Positions 33,371 to 44,865 of a DNA stretch of 64,000 nucleotides are shown in pieces. Position 1 is the stretch's first letter; each line of letters begins with the position of its first letter. The DNA lies in assembly GCA_002803225.1 (NCBI GenBank), contig NXFV01000753.1, positions 40,911 through 104,910 of the forward strand. The letters are read 5' to 3'. The DNA is from Gamarada debralockiae. Lineage: Eukaryota; Ascomycota; Leotiomycetes; Helotiales; Hyphodiscaceae. The notes under the pieces are model-generated. The model was given only the letters and a program-made list of their open reading frames with translations, ran no database searches and was not told the origin of the DNA. The position numbers and the translations under genes are program-made.

Positions 33371-36300
33371 TTAACCACCGTCTCTTCCACTCCTCAAAAA
33401 CACCTCCAAAATCTCTCTCCTCCTCTCATCCATAACCTTCCTCTCCTTATCCTTGCCCGGCACCGGTCCCCTAAACATAACATGCGAAAACACATCCGCA
33501 TAAGCCCTCTCCACAGCCTTCCTCCTCACAATCGCCGGATCATTCGGTAACGGCGGCGGCTTTCCCTTCCAACTCAAAGACCTCCGCACAGAGTCCATGC
33601 TATGCCTTGCACTATCTACCATATTCTCCTTCCATCCAGATTTTAGGATGGGTGCAAGTTCGCTGGCGACGCGATTCAGCATTGAGGTCAGGAATACGAA
33701 CGAGATGTTGTGGTTTGGCGAGGCGGAAAGGACGTCAAGGACCCAAGCTTTGGTTTCCTCAGCGTCCAGTGTTTGTCTCGTTGCTATTCGAGCGCTGATG
33801 TCGGCGTCGAGTTTCGTCCATAGTGAATCGGGGATGACGCCGTCCGTCATGCTGCCCAGAAACATCACTAGGACCTCAGCCATGATTTCGAGTCTCTCGA
33901 TTGCAGGAGTTTCGGGCGGGAACGATTCATTGAGATTCTTGTCCGAGTCCAAGGCCTCTAGCACAAATCCCCTTTGGCTCTCCCTCCTGTTGCCGTCTCG
34001 CAGTAACCAAGTATTGTGATCAAATGGCCATCCAACGATCTCTTTGGGGAGTTGTGCGTTTTCGAGCATGGCTGCATCAGCGATCACGCGGTCCGTCAAC
34101 GATTCGACTGCTTCGGTGAGCTTGAAGAGTTCTCTAGGTGCTGACCAGCACACTGTCTGGCCGCGATTGATTGGCCCGCCTTCTGAGCCTTTGGGACGAG
34201 GCCGTAGTGCTCGAACTCCGCCTTCGGGAATGCGGATTAGTTCGTCGATGGAACGTCCAAAGCAGGATTGAAGCCAGGAACCGCGGATGGGAATGAAATG
34301 ATCCCTGCCGTCCGTGACTCGCAATACAAGAATGTCGTCGAGTTTCGTCGTCCCTTCATTCAACGATCTGACCATGGAGATATCATCGATGAAGATTTCG
34401 AATGCTACGTTGATGGCATCACCTGGCTCCAACGTAAATTCTCTTTTCAGATCAATGTGTGCTAGTTGGTCTTCATCGGGCTCGGATCCAACAAACGAGA
34501 CGGTCAGCCACGGCGGAGCGATCCGATCTCCTTCCCCCGATTCACTTGGTCGCTCGACGAAGGCGACAGTAGAGGTTACTTGGCTCGTATTGGCGATTGT
34601 CAGACCGCGGCGCTTGCGTTTCTGGAAGGAGACACGACCAAAGTCTACGCCTTCTACTCCTCCAGTCGATGGCTTTCGATTCGGTGAGGTATTATCTTCT
34701 GTGACGTCTTCTACTTCTTGAGAATGGTCAACCACGACGGTGATCCCCGGGCGGCCCTCATTTTCTGCGCGATCAAGTTCTCTTGCGACTTCTTGCTGGA
34801 CTTTTGATTTCAGTTCCGGCACTACCGCATCGTACTCGAGTGTGAAAACCGCATCAAGAGGTTTGTGATCTGATGAAAGGACTCTCTGATGTGACGTGTA
34901 AACGTCCAAATGAATCCGATCCACGAAGCCCTCTTTTGTCAACACTTCCACTCCTCGTTCTTCATCCCCCCCTTCATTATATTCATCATATTCATCATGG
35001 TCATTAGTCGCAGTTGGTACTGCAGGTTCCTCTTCTGCGCCGTCTTCATCTGGATCGTAGTCGTACAAAACATCCTCATCATCACCAGCGTGATCGATAC
35101 CCCTGGCTTTCATTTCTTCGTCCTTGATTCGCGCCAGTTCTTCCTCTTGCGTCTTCCCGTCCCATTCAAGTTTGTCTCGGCGCGTTCGGTATAATATTCG
35201 GTCGCACCAGCTCGGAGCTCGTTTCTTTTCACTCGAATCGAATATGCCCATGCTGCCAACGTCGTACTTATATGTAGGCAGAAACGTGATAGGGCCTTCC
35301 CTCCACCCATCATGGAAGGCTTTCCTTTTCTTTTGGACATGCCGCAGTTGGTCGTGAGGTAATAGCGAGTCAAGGGTAGCTTGTAAAGATGTCGGGTCCT
35401 GACTGGGATCTTGAATGAAATCATCCGGATCTGGCAGAGTGGTCGAAGAAGCATCATCACCACCATAATCAAAAGTGCTGCTGGTTCTCCTCGTAGACGC
35501 ATCCTCCGAATCATCATCGTCGTCGTCGCTGTCCACACTTCGTATAACAATAGGTTCATCTTGGTCTCCAAGTTCCCCATCAATCTTCTTCCGTGATTTC
35601 TGGTCAATGTCGTACTCTCCTTTTGTATGCAGCATAAGAAGTCGTCGTATGTCATCTCCCGGAAGTCCGTCTAACCTGAAATTTAAATCCCCAAACCAGA
35701 ATGCAAAATCCTCCTCTCCGATCACTTCCTGATTATCATCCAAAACTCCAGCCCAGCTGATCGGTTCGAATCGAGTCCGTTGTAAAATCTGCGACACATC
35801 CCAACACCGTCGCTCAAGGTGCGCGGGATCGTTCCCGGAAGCAAGGTGTGAATTAACAAATACCATTCGAGTGGTCTCTCCGAGTACAATCCTGGTCGTC
35901 ACGGCGCCTTTATTTCCTAGATAACCCATTATTCCAGTGCCCACACTTACCGTACTGACAGAACTGATCGTTGGTGCAACATTAGGCGACGCGTAGACGA
36001 AGAGTAACAATCCGGAGAGTTGTTGCTCAGCAATGAGCTCGTAACCAGCCGGCAAAGCTGCTGACAATGCATTCTTCCATTTCGTAATCGGCCCAGTATC
36101 ATTATAGACTCTCCCAATATACTCTTTGGCAGACGTGAGCTCCACAACTTCCTGAAGCCCCAGAACGTATAGACCGATATCCTCTCCTCCAGCAATTGTG
36201 CCCTCATCATCCCGCGGAATTGTAGGCTCCTTCTTCGTCCGTCTTGCTTCTTGCGCACCAACGCTCTCAACATGCTCCTGGCTCCCATTATTCTCGATCT

Positions 36301-36553
36301 CGTCTGCAATCTTGAGACCGGCCAGCTTCTTGTCTACTCCTTTCCCCTGCACAAACCACCCCGCCAGATCCCTCTCCGTCCCTGGACAGGCAGCTACGTT
36401 CCATGATCCAATCTTGATTTTGATCTTCTGCGGTCGAGTATATTCGGCTCTTCGTGCATTTACGGCTTTCGAGAGGGAATGTGGACTTGAGGTTGGCGGT
36501 TGTTCGATCTCGACGTATTCTCTGTCCGTCGAAGTTCGCGCACTCGATGCCAT
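33371..36553 (-). CDS. OCRL-like inositol polyphosphate 5-phosphatase, 1060 aa
   Basis: Single exon. The ATG at 36553 is used because the frame upstream has only a TTG. The N-terminal 5-phosphatase domain begins with KIKIGSWNVAACPG (about residue 45). It has FWFGDLNFRLDGLPG (the WxGDxNxRL motif, about 290), RAPSWCDRILYRTRR (about 450) and VLSSDHKPLDAVF (about 556). An acidic low-complexity insertion lies near residues 340-390. An ASH-type immunoglobulin-like domain follows (about 650-760), then a RhoGAP-like domain (about 790-970). The order 5-phosphatase, ASH, RhoGAP is that of animal OCRL/INPP5B; the N-terminal Sac1 domain of yeast Inp51-53 is absent. It should remove the 5-phosphate of PI(4,5)P2 at Golgi, endosomal or plasma membranes. 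The RhoGAP-like part is probably non-catalytic, as in OCRL. Confidence 0.9.
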   Translation of the reverse strand: MASSARTSTDREYVEIEQPPTSSPHSLSKAVNARRAEYTRPQKIKIKIGSWNVAACPGTERDLAGWFVQGKGVDKKLAGLKIADEIENNGSQEHVESVGAQEARRTKKEPTIPRDDEGTIAGGEDIGLYVLGLQEVVELTSAKEYIGRVYNDTGPITKWKNALSAALPAGYELIAEQQLSGLLLFVYASPNVAPTISSVSTVSVGTGIMGYLGNKGAVTTRIVLGETTRMVFVNSHLASGNDPAHLERRCWDVSQILQRTRFEPISWAGVLDDNQEVIGEEDFAFWFGDLNFRLDGLPGDDIRRLLMLHTKGEYDIDQKSRKKIDGELGDQDEPIVIRSVDSDDDDDDSEDASTRRTSSTFDYGGDDASSTTLPDPDDFIQDPSQDPTSLQATLDSLLPHDQLRHVQKKRKAFHDGWREGPITFLPTYKYDVGSMGIFDSSEKKRAPSWCDRILYRTRRDKLEWDGKTQEEELARIKDEEMKARGIDHAGDDEDVLYDYDPDEDGAEEEPAVPTATNDHDEYDEYNEGGDEERGVEVLTKEGFVDRIHLDVYTSHQRVLSSDHKPLDAVFTLEYDAVVPELKSKVQQEVARELDRAENEGRPGITVVVDHSQEVEDVTEDNTSPNRKPSTGGVEGVDFGRVSFQKRKRRGLTIANTSQVTSTVAFVERPSESGEGDRIAPPWLTVSFVGSEPDEDQLAHIDLKREFTLEPGDAINVAFEIFIDDISMVRSLNEGTTKLDDILVLRVTDGRDHFIPIRGSWLQSCFGRSIDELIRIPEGGVRALRPRPKGSEGGPINRGQTVCWSAPRELFKLTEAVESLTDRVIADAAMLENAQLPKEIVGWPFDHNTWLLRDGNRRESQRGFVLEALDSDKNLNESFPPETPAIERLEIMAEVLVMFLGSMTDGVIPDSLWTKLDADISARIATRQTLDAEETKAWVLDVLSASPNHNISFVFLTSMLNRVASELAPILKSGWKENMVDSARHSMDSVRRSLSWKGKPPPLPNDPAIVRRKAVERAYADVFSHVMFRGPVPGKDKERKVMDERRREILEVFLRSGRDGG

Positions 36554-37132
36554 TCTGAATACTTGCAAATGCCAACTGAAACTGGAGATTCAGTGGATCT
36601 TTTCAACCCGGCATGCTTGTCTCGTGCTGCGAACCTGTTCTCGAGCTGAGGATGATGACGTAGAGGGAATAGAAATAAACTTGAAAGGAGTACTTCTTGA
36701 GTACTGTTGGTGCTGTCAATCGACCATGATATCGTATATTCGCAGAAACAATGCCAAGGGAATCTTCTCTGAGAGATGCTGGTCGGTAGTTATTTTGTTG
36801 GTGATGTTTGGTGGGGAGTGAAGCTTTGATCTGATGACCCTGCAGGTGACCGCCCAGCCGAGTCCAAAATGTCGCGAGGCTGAAGGAACCCTCTCTGACA
36901 TCGCGTCTCATAAAGTTTGAACTCGACAACACAGCGAAAGGCCAGAGTCAAGACTACCTTCAATATCAACACAAGTCTAACGCAAAAACGAAGAACAAAT
37001 GTCCGGATAAGATATCTATCTGCCTCAAAGATCTACATGAACTAGCTTCTCAAAACACAATAAGGAGCGCCCTTCAAACTCCTTCCTTCAATCCTATCAC
37101 CGCATTCCACCGCACCTCCCATACCCGCCAAG
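36554..37132. other. Divergent promoter region (phosphatase / Dcp1-like)
   Basis: The two genes diverge from this about 580-nt segment. Frames inside it are short and motif-free. Confidence 0.5.
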
Positions 37133-37783
37133 ATGACACCACGAAAGACTCAATCTCGTCACAAAAATCAACCCTCTCAATCCCAAGCACACCCTCTTCA
37201 ACAAGTCCAAGCCTCAGACTACGATTCCGAAACCCCTTACAACCCCGGACCTCTTCCCACGCGGACAAATACAGAACTGAATCTCTCAGTCCTCCGCCGC
37301 TACGTCCCTTCCATAACAGACATTCCCTCCCTCGCCAGCTCCACCGATGTATATACCTATTCGCCCGCAGCACAAGCCTGGGAGCGTCCCGAAATAAACG
37401 GCACTATGTTCGTCTGCGAACTGAACCATAGCGAAGGATACTGTATCATAATAATGAACAAGAAAGGCTTGGAGAATTTAATTATTAATGTTGCGGATAT
37501 GTTGGAGGTGGAGATCACACCCGAATTCTTGATTGTGAGGTTCACGGATAAGGGCGAAGAAAAGGCGTTGGGATTCTTCATACAGGATGTGCCGGAGGGT
37601 ACGAGGGAGATGAACAGTATGCTCATCAAAAGTTGTTGGGAGAAGGTCATGGAAGAGAATGGTGGGGTGCAAAACCAGTTTGAGGTACTGGAGGATTTGG
37701 TGGATGAGGAAAGGGTAGGGCCTGTGCCGGGACAAAGATTGAGCTTGTCGGATCTGTTTGGGAGACAGGATGGCATGAGATGA
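37133..37783 (+). CDS. Dcp1-like mRNA decapping activator, 216 aa
   Basis: Single exon. A Gln/Ser-rich N-terminus (residues 1-45) leads into LNLSVLRRYVPSITDI and then the EVH1/PH-like core: VYTYSPAAQAWERPEINGTM, FVCELN and YCIIIMNKKGLENLIINV. The trihelical C-terminal part carries NQFEVLEDL. This matches the Dcp1 family (PF06058), which activates the Dcp2 decapping enzyme in cytoplasmic P-bodies and 5'-3' mRNA decay. The length is near that of fungal Dcp1 proteins. No lesions seen. Confidence 0.85.
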   Translation: MTPRKTQSRHKNQPSQSQAHPLQQVQASDYDSETPYNPGPLPTRTNTELNLSVLRRYVPSITDIPSLASSTDVYTYSPAAQAWERPEINGTMFVCELNHSEGYCIIIMNKKGLENLIINVADMLEVEITPEFLIVRFTDKGEEKALGFFIQDVPEGTREMNSMLIKSCWEKVMEENGGVQNQFEVLEDLVDEERVGPVPGQRLSLSDLFGRQDGMR

Positions 37784-38271
37784 GGATGTTAAGATGGTGG
37801 TCCTGGGCACTTCGGCTCCTGGAATAGAATCAGCGACTGGGAATTAATTGCTCACATAAGAAGGTGATTTGTGTCCTCATTCTCGTTTCAGCGGCGCAGT
37901 AGGGTCTTATGGTCGTCTGATTCATAAGATCGGATTCTCGAATATCTAGAAAATGCAAGGCAAGGGAAGTTCCACCCAACTAATGCTTGGGTACACGCAT
38001 TTCGTCTTGGGTGTTTCCGAAATTTCTAGGCGTCAATCCATCAAGTGTTTTTAACGTTTGATCTATCTCCTGTTCTATCCGCTAGAGAATGTTTTCCAAG
38101 TGGGAGAGGAAGTCGCGACCCAACTACACGCCTTCATTTGAGATCTATGCATCCCGGACCCTCACAACGGAAGTCACCACCCAACTGCGAACTTTACTTT
38201 GAATTGTTGATTTTCACTCACAGATTTACGAAGTACTGTCACCTTCCAATCTGAACATCCTTACGTCACAA
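37784..38271. other. Intergenic
   Basis: No supported coding region. The frame at 38045-38254 has no motif. Confidence 0.5.
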
Positions 38272-39718
38272 TGGCAGGCCCCAACGCCTCCCTATCGAAC
38301 CGCCCCCTATCAACAGTTACCCAAAGGCGCTCCGGATATCCTACCTCCCATGACTGATTATCGAGGCGTTCTAATTATCTACAATTATCACCCGCTCAAT
38401 AATATACCACCGCCGCGTTTGCAAGCGCCATACAATCCATCGCTGCACGCCCCAGCCCGGCAGATTCAGGCGCCTTTCAACTCAGCGGCATACCACCCGA
38501 TCTATCTACAGCCGTACGGTCGGTTTCCCCACCTTACCCTGTCAGACAATTCCTTCTCAGCCCGCCATTCGTTCTGACGCCGTCAACGATTCAGATCTGG
38601 ACAATGCTCAGATATAGACAATGATTCAGACAATTCAGGACAAAAAGATTGTCCGGGTCTAGGCAACCATCTATACCAACCGGGGCTCGGGATGGATTTA
38701 GGTGAGGTCAAGGAATTGTCCAAACAAGGTGAATGATTGCTAAGTCTCCGGTTTATACAGCTTCAAGGGGCCTTGGCTACCTCCTACGTCGATATCGTTA
38801 TCCAGTTACAGACTCTTCGCTACCGGCCAACGGTAGTTGAAATCTCTAACCAAGATAAACGATTCGCGTGCAAGCTGGTACAGCAACTCCCAAACGCCGA
38901 TATTGCTGCGTCCGCTTCCCAGCAACCCTCTGTTTGCAGCCCCAGCTCGAGGCGCCCAACCTTGAGTATTCACCAAATGCTACACCATTAGCCCGGTTTC
39001 CACCTGAGTGCTATGGCACCTACGATGTCGTTATTGGGATGATATTTGCTACGGAACGAGAGTGGTATCATGCACTCAAGTACTATCTTGCGCTCCTGAG
39101 GCCCGGCGGTTGGATTCAATGGATCGATAAAGACCGTATGTTCTTCTGAACCCTAGTGCAAGGAGAGAGTGGACTGACGAGAACGGTCAGCGTGTATATC
39201 GGACTATGGAAACCCAAAAGGTATTTTCCAATCGCCTAGAAGAAATCAACAATAGCTAACTGCGAGTTCCAGGTCAGCACGGCGTGGTATGATCTTAAAA
39301 ACACCGGCAAGCTGCGATCTCCTCCGGTCAGTATATGGGATTGGGCTATAAATACCGGTGTACTGCTATATAACGAGATACAGCAAATCGAGCTGTCGAA
39401 CCAGACGCTAAAGAGGCACAACTTTCGGGATTTTGAGGACTCTGCGATATCCCTTGTCACTACTCGCAGACGAGATGGACGAGGCAGCGTGCGGATCAAA
39501 GTTTGGCGACTGCGCGGAAGGAGCTCACGGATGGCGAGCTGTATTTGACAGGCAAGGTCCGTTGTTTTGTTGCCCGTCGTACTGCGGAGGATATTGGACT
39601 CTTAAACCTTATGTTTTTCTGGAGGAGAGGGATAAGAAGAAGTAGGATTATGAATAATTCAGGAGTTGACAGTGATTGGGAATCAATCGTTCATTCTGCT
39701 TCAGCAATTCTGGCTTGA
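38272..39718 (+). pseudogene. Class I SAM-dependent methyltransferase pseudogene
   Basis: An ATG at 38272 starts a Pro/Ser-rich segment that soon meets a stop. Methyltransferase-like blocks follow in shifting frames: PTVVEISNQDKRFACKLVQQ (motif I region), TYDVVIGMIFATEREWYHAL and YLALLRPGGWIQWID (motif III, the LRPGG loop), REWTDENGQRVYRTM, a GTATTT..CAG intron with GCTAAC branch at about 39221-39272, then SIWDWAINTGVLLYNE and a C-terminal ARKELTDGELYLTGKV. Stops occur near 38370, 38640-38740, 38990 and 39150, and frameshifts near 39150 and 39500. LaeA/UMTA-type enzymes have this layout. The gene is inactive. Confidence 0.7.
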
Positions 39719-40198
39719 TCGCTGATTCTGTTTGAACGATTGGTGTTGAATCCTTCATCCTTCTTCGAGGGTTGAAGGTCAGTCTTCAGGTGAGTCTATT
39801 CCACCAAACAGTTCAAAACGATGACTGGCCCATCTATTTCCAGCGATCAAGGCTACGCAAGCCAAAAAAGTATCCAATTACGGACTTCCAGTGAACGACT
39901 CTGGCTCTCTTACATTGCCGTTTCAATCAACTGGCAGGAGAATATCTGCTGCATGCTCAGCGAGAGCATAAAACACAAGCTTGTATTGGAGAGGAGATAG
40001 GTGCCGGTATTACGCCGGCGTCGACAACTCGAAGACCCTCGACTTCCTTTCCAATTCATTGTCAACAACATATACTCGTACACGGATTCCCAGAAATACC
40101 ATCATCTATTGATATGTTATAACTCATACGTTTTGTGCAAGTGTTCAAATGTGCGATGGTACTGGAGCTATAACTTGAAAACAAAAGCTCTCCCATAA
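39719..40198. other. Intergenic
   Basis: Short frame at 40001-40198 without motif. Otherwise nothing recognised; probably the 3' flank of the next (minus-strand) gene. Confidence 0.5.
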
Positions 40199-41636
40199 TC
40201 ATACCCTATCCTCAACCTTCCGTTCAGGTGCCACATCATTTCCTCTCGACACGGAGCGTCTATCGGAACTCGCGGAAAAGCTATTGACCGTGACGACAGT
40301 AGTTTTCATAATAGCACTACCGCTTTGAAGCGGTAGGAAGTTCTCGCTCGAATTGTCCTCCAAGTCCAAATCTCCTTCACTTCGACTTTCCAAAGCTTTA
40401 GTTGTAACGACAGAATTATTGGCTTTGGATCGTGATAGCTCGCCTTGTCGCAACGTGTGGAGAGAATGCCCATTGCCTTTGCTGGGCCCGTAGACGCCTT
40501 TGGACCCATAACCTCGTGATGTTTCAAGTATATGTCGGAATAGTGGCTTCAGGCAAGGAAGGCATGCTGCGATGATACCTGCGTTGCACTCCGTTCTATC
40601 ATTGTTTGTCAGCTTGCATTCTGTTTTGTAGAGATAGTTCTGTTTACTAACACGATCCAGATAGTGAGATTAGCTGAGTCCCAGAGGAAATCTCCGGTCT
40701 TGCCGTAGTTGGGGAGGTATGACAACTTGACTATTGATGCGGCGCAAGCACTGTAGAACAAATTCTATTAAAAAAGCTTTCGCAAAGGCTCAGGTTGGAT
40801 AAACTCACAAGACCCCCAAACCTAAGATACAAATCAAGGACGCTTTTGTTCGACCATTGATTTGGACATTCCACAACATGGGGATTGGCAGGAATGCAAA
40901 GAGGATGTCTGTACTGATATTGAGTCCTGAGATCCGATCAGAGGATGTTAAATATGAATTCAATAGAGTGATGTGGGATTGGAGTGGGAACTGACCGGTG
41001 TTGAGGTAGCTCAAACCTCTGACAGTGGATACGGTCCAACAAGTGGTCTTGACAGTACTATCCCAAAGAATGGCAAGGTTCTTACACTGAAGCATGATAG
41101 TCAGGAAGCATATGAAGGTGTAGATGATTAGAAACGCAATGATTCCATTCAGCATCCTCCTGTAGAACTGGGTGGGCGAGATTCGGAGAAGGAATAGCGC
41201 GATTGAGACTTTCACTACAGTTATTGCCCACAGATAGATAGGTTGTGTTGCGAAGTTTAGCTTTAGACCCGTCGACGCTGTGGCTGGTTCCAACTGGGCG
41301 ATATGCCTACCCGCACCGTTTTGTACTTCGGGGATGATAATACACATTCCTGAAAGTGAAAGGGCCTAGGGTTTGTTAGATGAGATATTGAATGATTTTT
41401 GAGGATCGTTAATACCATGGCTACTAGAATAGCGTAGTCCTGATACTGTTAGAAAAATGCTTCCTTCATAGATAGCACTGGACACTCACATCTGATCCCA
41501 CCTTATGAACCATCTTGGTTCGCACTAAGATTCTCATGCAGACAACCGCCAGCGCCAATAGAGTCATGGTGCCGCAGACGGCGAGGATAACTGGCCCTCT
41601 ATTGACATCTGGCAGATTTGCATCTGCGGAAGACAT
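40199..41636 (-). CDS. Rhodopsin-domain (PTH11-type) integral membrane protein, 386 aa
   Basis: Six exons on the minus strand: 41636-41490, 41445-41416 (30 nt), 41365-40996, 40926-40809, 40750-40652 and 40595-40199, 1161 nt. All introns are GT-AG. TM1 lies in PVILAVCGTMTLLALAVV. The short exon encodes YQDYAILVAM and joins to ALSLSGM, then IYLWAITVVKVSIALFLLRI, the W..K.S...L.RI signature of the fungal rhodopsin-domain family. LNISTDILFAFLPIPMLWN follows (the conserved D..L...P..M.W), then an LTIWIVTECNAGIIAACLPC block in which the E-N/C-G-I...LP pattern marks TM7. The roughly 95-residue tail is Ser-rich and charged. Relatives include PTH11-like receptors that sense surfaces or nutrients, although many are of unknown role. 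Splice choices were set by frame and motif continuity. Confidence 0.85.
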
Positions 41637-42795
41637 ATCAATCAACGATTTGGAGACTTATGGAACAAAGAGGAATAGCATGTAGCAGGAGCTGTGAAGG
41701 AGCGTAGTGCCTTTTGGAGAATCGAAGATGAAAGAGTTTGTAATGTGGAGCTGACGGCCACTTAAAGCTTATCCGTCAAACTCCGGGGAAGGGCCTCTAG
41801 CAATGTGGGATTAATATAGAAATTAACTGGTATGAAGATTGGAGATATGTCTCAACTTGGCTAGAGAAGAAACCAGACAGATGCAGGACAGACGGTCCCC
41901 CTGGAATAGAACTAACAAAGGTCCGAGCGATAAAGAAAATTGACGAAGGAGATCTCGCAAATGCAGTTGGTGCATTTGACGACAACACAATTGGTCAATT
42001 GAGTCAGCATTGAGAGGTCGATAAATATGACCCGCGGACGCTGGCGGTACCTGGATGAAGGGAATTTAAGGCTAAACTCCATTAGGATTCACTCCGAGGT
42101 TGCAATGGATTTTTCACGCCACAACCTTACGTCCAAAGTCTCAGGGCACGAAGGAGAGAACCTGTGGAACTGTGGTGGACGGCTAAAACTACCTTTTGCT
42201 AGGGATGCGAGTCGTCATCGATCCCTGCTTACTGTACCGTACTACAAGGGGTGAGGTTCCGGTGGTTCATCCGCACCAATCGGTCTGACTCGATGCGTCC
42301 AATCACAAATCATGGGAGCCGAGCGGGTCGCGGAAGTCCAAATATGGTAAACTCCCGAGCCTCACCCCCATGGGGTGGTCCCGAGATTAGTGCTATGCAA
42401 GCTAACCAAGACTTGTTACAATATTTTGGAAGTTCTACTGCTTCTGAATCAATGTCAATGGACTCCGCCGTCGCGTTACGATGTTAAACCCTTGCAGGGA
42501 AAGTGGGTCCATGGTCAAGGGCAAATCAACTTCTCGGAAGGGTGGGCTAGATAGGGAAGGACAAAGTATTGGAGGCATTCCCTCCTAATTTCAATATCCG
42601 ATTGCATGGGTCCCTCGTGGCAGCTTGCCATCTCTTGCTCAATATGAATACAAATAGCCCGGAGTTCCTATACGTTGAGTGCTTCAAGTGGCTTGCTCCT
42701 CATCCCAACTTTTTGTTCCCAAGTCTGGTTTCGAAACCAGTTCCCTGGACCCCGCATCCATTTCACCGGTTCCTGCCTTCCACCCACATACTGCA
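41637..42795. other. Divergent promoter region
   Basis: About 1.16 kb between the rhodopsin-like gene (minus) and the tyrosinase gene (plus). Short frames at 42027-42254, 42251-42487 and 42569-42795 have no motif; the last is probably the tyrosinase leader. Confidence 0.5.
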
Positions 42796-44173
42796 ATGCG
42801 TTTCTCGACTGCTGTCACATCAGCTTTGCTGACATGGACTGCTTTGGCTGCACCAGTCCCTGATGATGATGCAGATGCTCTTGCTACGCTCGATGAACTA
42901 GCCCAATTGGCCAACCAAACTATGTTGGAAAGCTTGTCAAATTCAACCACGAGCAAACGCAGTACCACATGCACGGCGCGAAACATATCAGTTCGCAAGG
43001 AATGGTATAAATGGCTTTTTTTTTTTGGTTCGTTTTATGTCAATGAACGCTGATCATATTATCACTTCAGGGGCACTCTCACTGCCGCGGAGAGGATCGC
43101 TTACACAAATGCTGTTCTTTGCTTCCAGAACAAGACTGCCAATACCCCTACAAGTCTTGTTCCTGGCGCAAGGTCTCGTTACGATGACTTTGTTGCAACA
43201 CATATCAACCAGACTCTTAACATTCACTATACTGTGAGTTATTCCTGAAAGGTGGAATTTGTCCGGGGACAGCACAAGGACTTCATTTAGCTTATCACTT
43301 GCTCCTTACAGGGGACATTCCTCGCATGGCATCGATACTTCACATGGAATTATGAACAAGCCCTTAGGAACGAATGTGGCTATACTGGGACACAGCCGTA
43401 AGAATCCTGGGCGATCCTCCAGTATGGGTTTGGCTAACCTTCTCAGATACTGGAATTGGGGACTGTACTCTTCCGACCCAACTTCAGGCCCGATATTTGA
43501 TGGAAGCGCCACTAGCATGTCAGGCAATGGGGAGTACATACCAGGTCGCGGCCCTCTAACCCTGTCTCTCGGGTCATACCCAAACATATATTTACCGGCA
43601 GGAACTGGCGGAGGATGTGTCACTTCAGGACCCTTCAAAAACATGACGGTCAACCTTGGACCTGTTGCACTCCCATTGAACAATGGATCTGAGCTCTACG
43701 GAACCGGGCTCGACTACAACCCCCGCTGTCTCAAACGCGACATTGGTGCTGCCATCAACCAAGCTTACGCCAATTGCACCTCGATTGTCAACCTCATCAC
43801 TCAGAACCACGATATCTGGGACTTTGAGATGGTCATGCAAGGCGTTCCTGGCTCGGGATCAATCGGTGTGCATGGTGGTGGCCACTATACCATTGCAGGT
43901 GACCCAGGTGCCGACGTGTTTGTATCTCCCGGTGACCCTGCATTCTACTTGCACCACAGTATGATCGACAGGGTGTGGTGGATCTGGCAGAACTTGAATC
44001 CTCAAAATCGTTTGAACGCCATATCCGGCACCGGTACCTTCCTGAACGAGCCTGCTTCTGCTAATACTACGTTGGATACGGTGATTAACATTGGCTATGC
44101 GGGGGGTACCGATATCGCTATGAGGGACTTGATGAGCACAACCAGCGGCCCGTTCTGTTATACATACGAGTAG
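42796..44173 (+). CDS. Secreted tyrosinase, 394 aa
   Basis: Four exons: 42796-43004, 43071-43233, 43312-43397 and 43447-44173, 1185 nt, introns 66, 78 and 49 nt, all GT-AG. MRFSTAVTSALLTWTALAAP is a signal peptide. The CuA site is His114, His122 and His131 (ATHINQTLNIHYT, GTFLAWHRYF), split by the second intron. CuB is His295 and His299 (VHGGGHY) plus His322/323 (FYLHHSMIDRVWW). Both copper sites are complete, so the enzyme should oxidise phenols. Several N-x-S/T sites suggest glycosylation. At 394 residues it is of the short secreted type without a long C-terminal cap extension. It diverges from the rhodopsin-like gene across a shared intergenic region. Confidence 0.9.
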
Positions 44174-44865
44174 ATGACCGAATACTGGACTTCCAGCCAC
44201 GGTCAATTTTCGCTTGAAAAGAGTGCTGAATTGGGAATATTTTGTAATGAGTTTGTATCTAGCTGCGAATAAGCATCGGGTGTGAGTAGACAAAAGTGTC
44301 CTTTTATAAACATAAGAGAAGAACAGGAGGCAATTTTGAAAGACATAATTTCTTAGAATGCAAAAGTTCAGAACACCGAAAAAGGAGAAGAAACGATGGA
44401 AGGTGCTTGGGGAGTCAGGTTTTGATCGCCACCGCCGACCTGACGTCCCAGAGAGTGTCATGAAGATATAGCAGATCTCGATGAATCATATCCGAGAGAA
44501 CCCATGTGCTTGCAGAATACTGAACGCTATGGCTTTCTTCAATAATCAGGGCATCCCATTCGAACTTATCAAAGCTACTGCCAAATCAACGGATAGCAAA
44601 GGAAGGGCAGGGGAGCACACAGGCAATGGGGACAGTAGGGACAGTATGATGGGAGATGACTTCCTCTTCTGCTTCACCAACCTTGTGCGCCTTGCAGCGC
44701 TAGACAAGTACAATAGTGTGGAGGCTCGTCTGCAATGGTTTGACCTGTTAAGAAGGTATTATTACTGTCACCTGAATGGATATCAATTTCATGTGGAGGG
44801 TTGAAGCCTATTCACACGACCGTAAACTTGCAGATAAAATGTCCTATCCTCTAATACCACCTACC
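44174..44865. other. Convergent intergenic region with a possible relic ORF
   Basis: Between tyrosinase and the MFS gene. A 107-codon plus frame at 44481-44804 ends in FTNLVRLAALDKYNSVEARL. It faintly recalls NB-ARC/TPR-type winged-helix regions but is too short to assign. Confidence 0.35.

Noticed and set aside
44481..44804. Possible NB-ARC/TPR fragment
   Set aside because: One faint resemblance over about 80 residues, no P-loop or TPR motif; not enough for a call.
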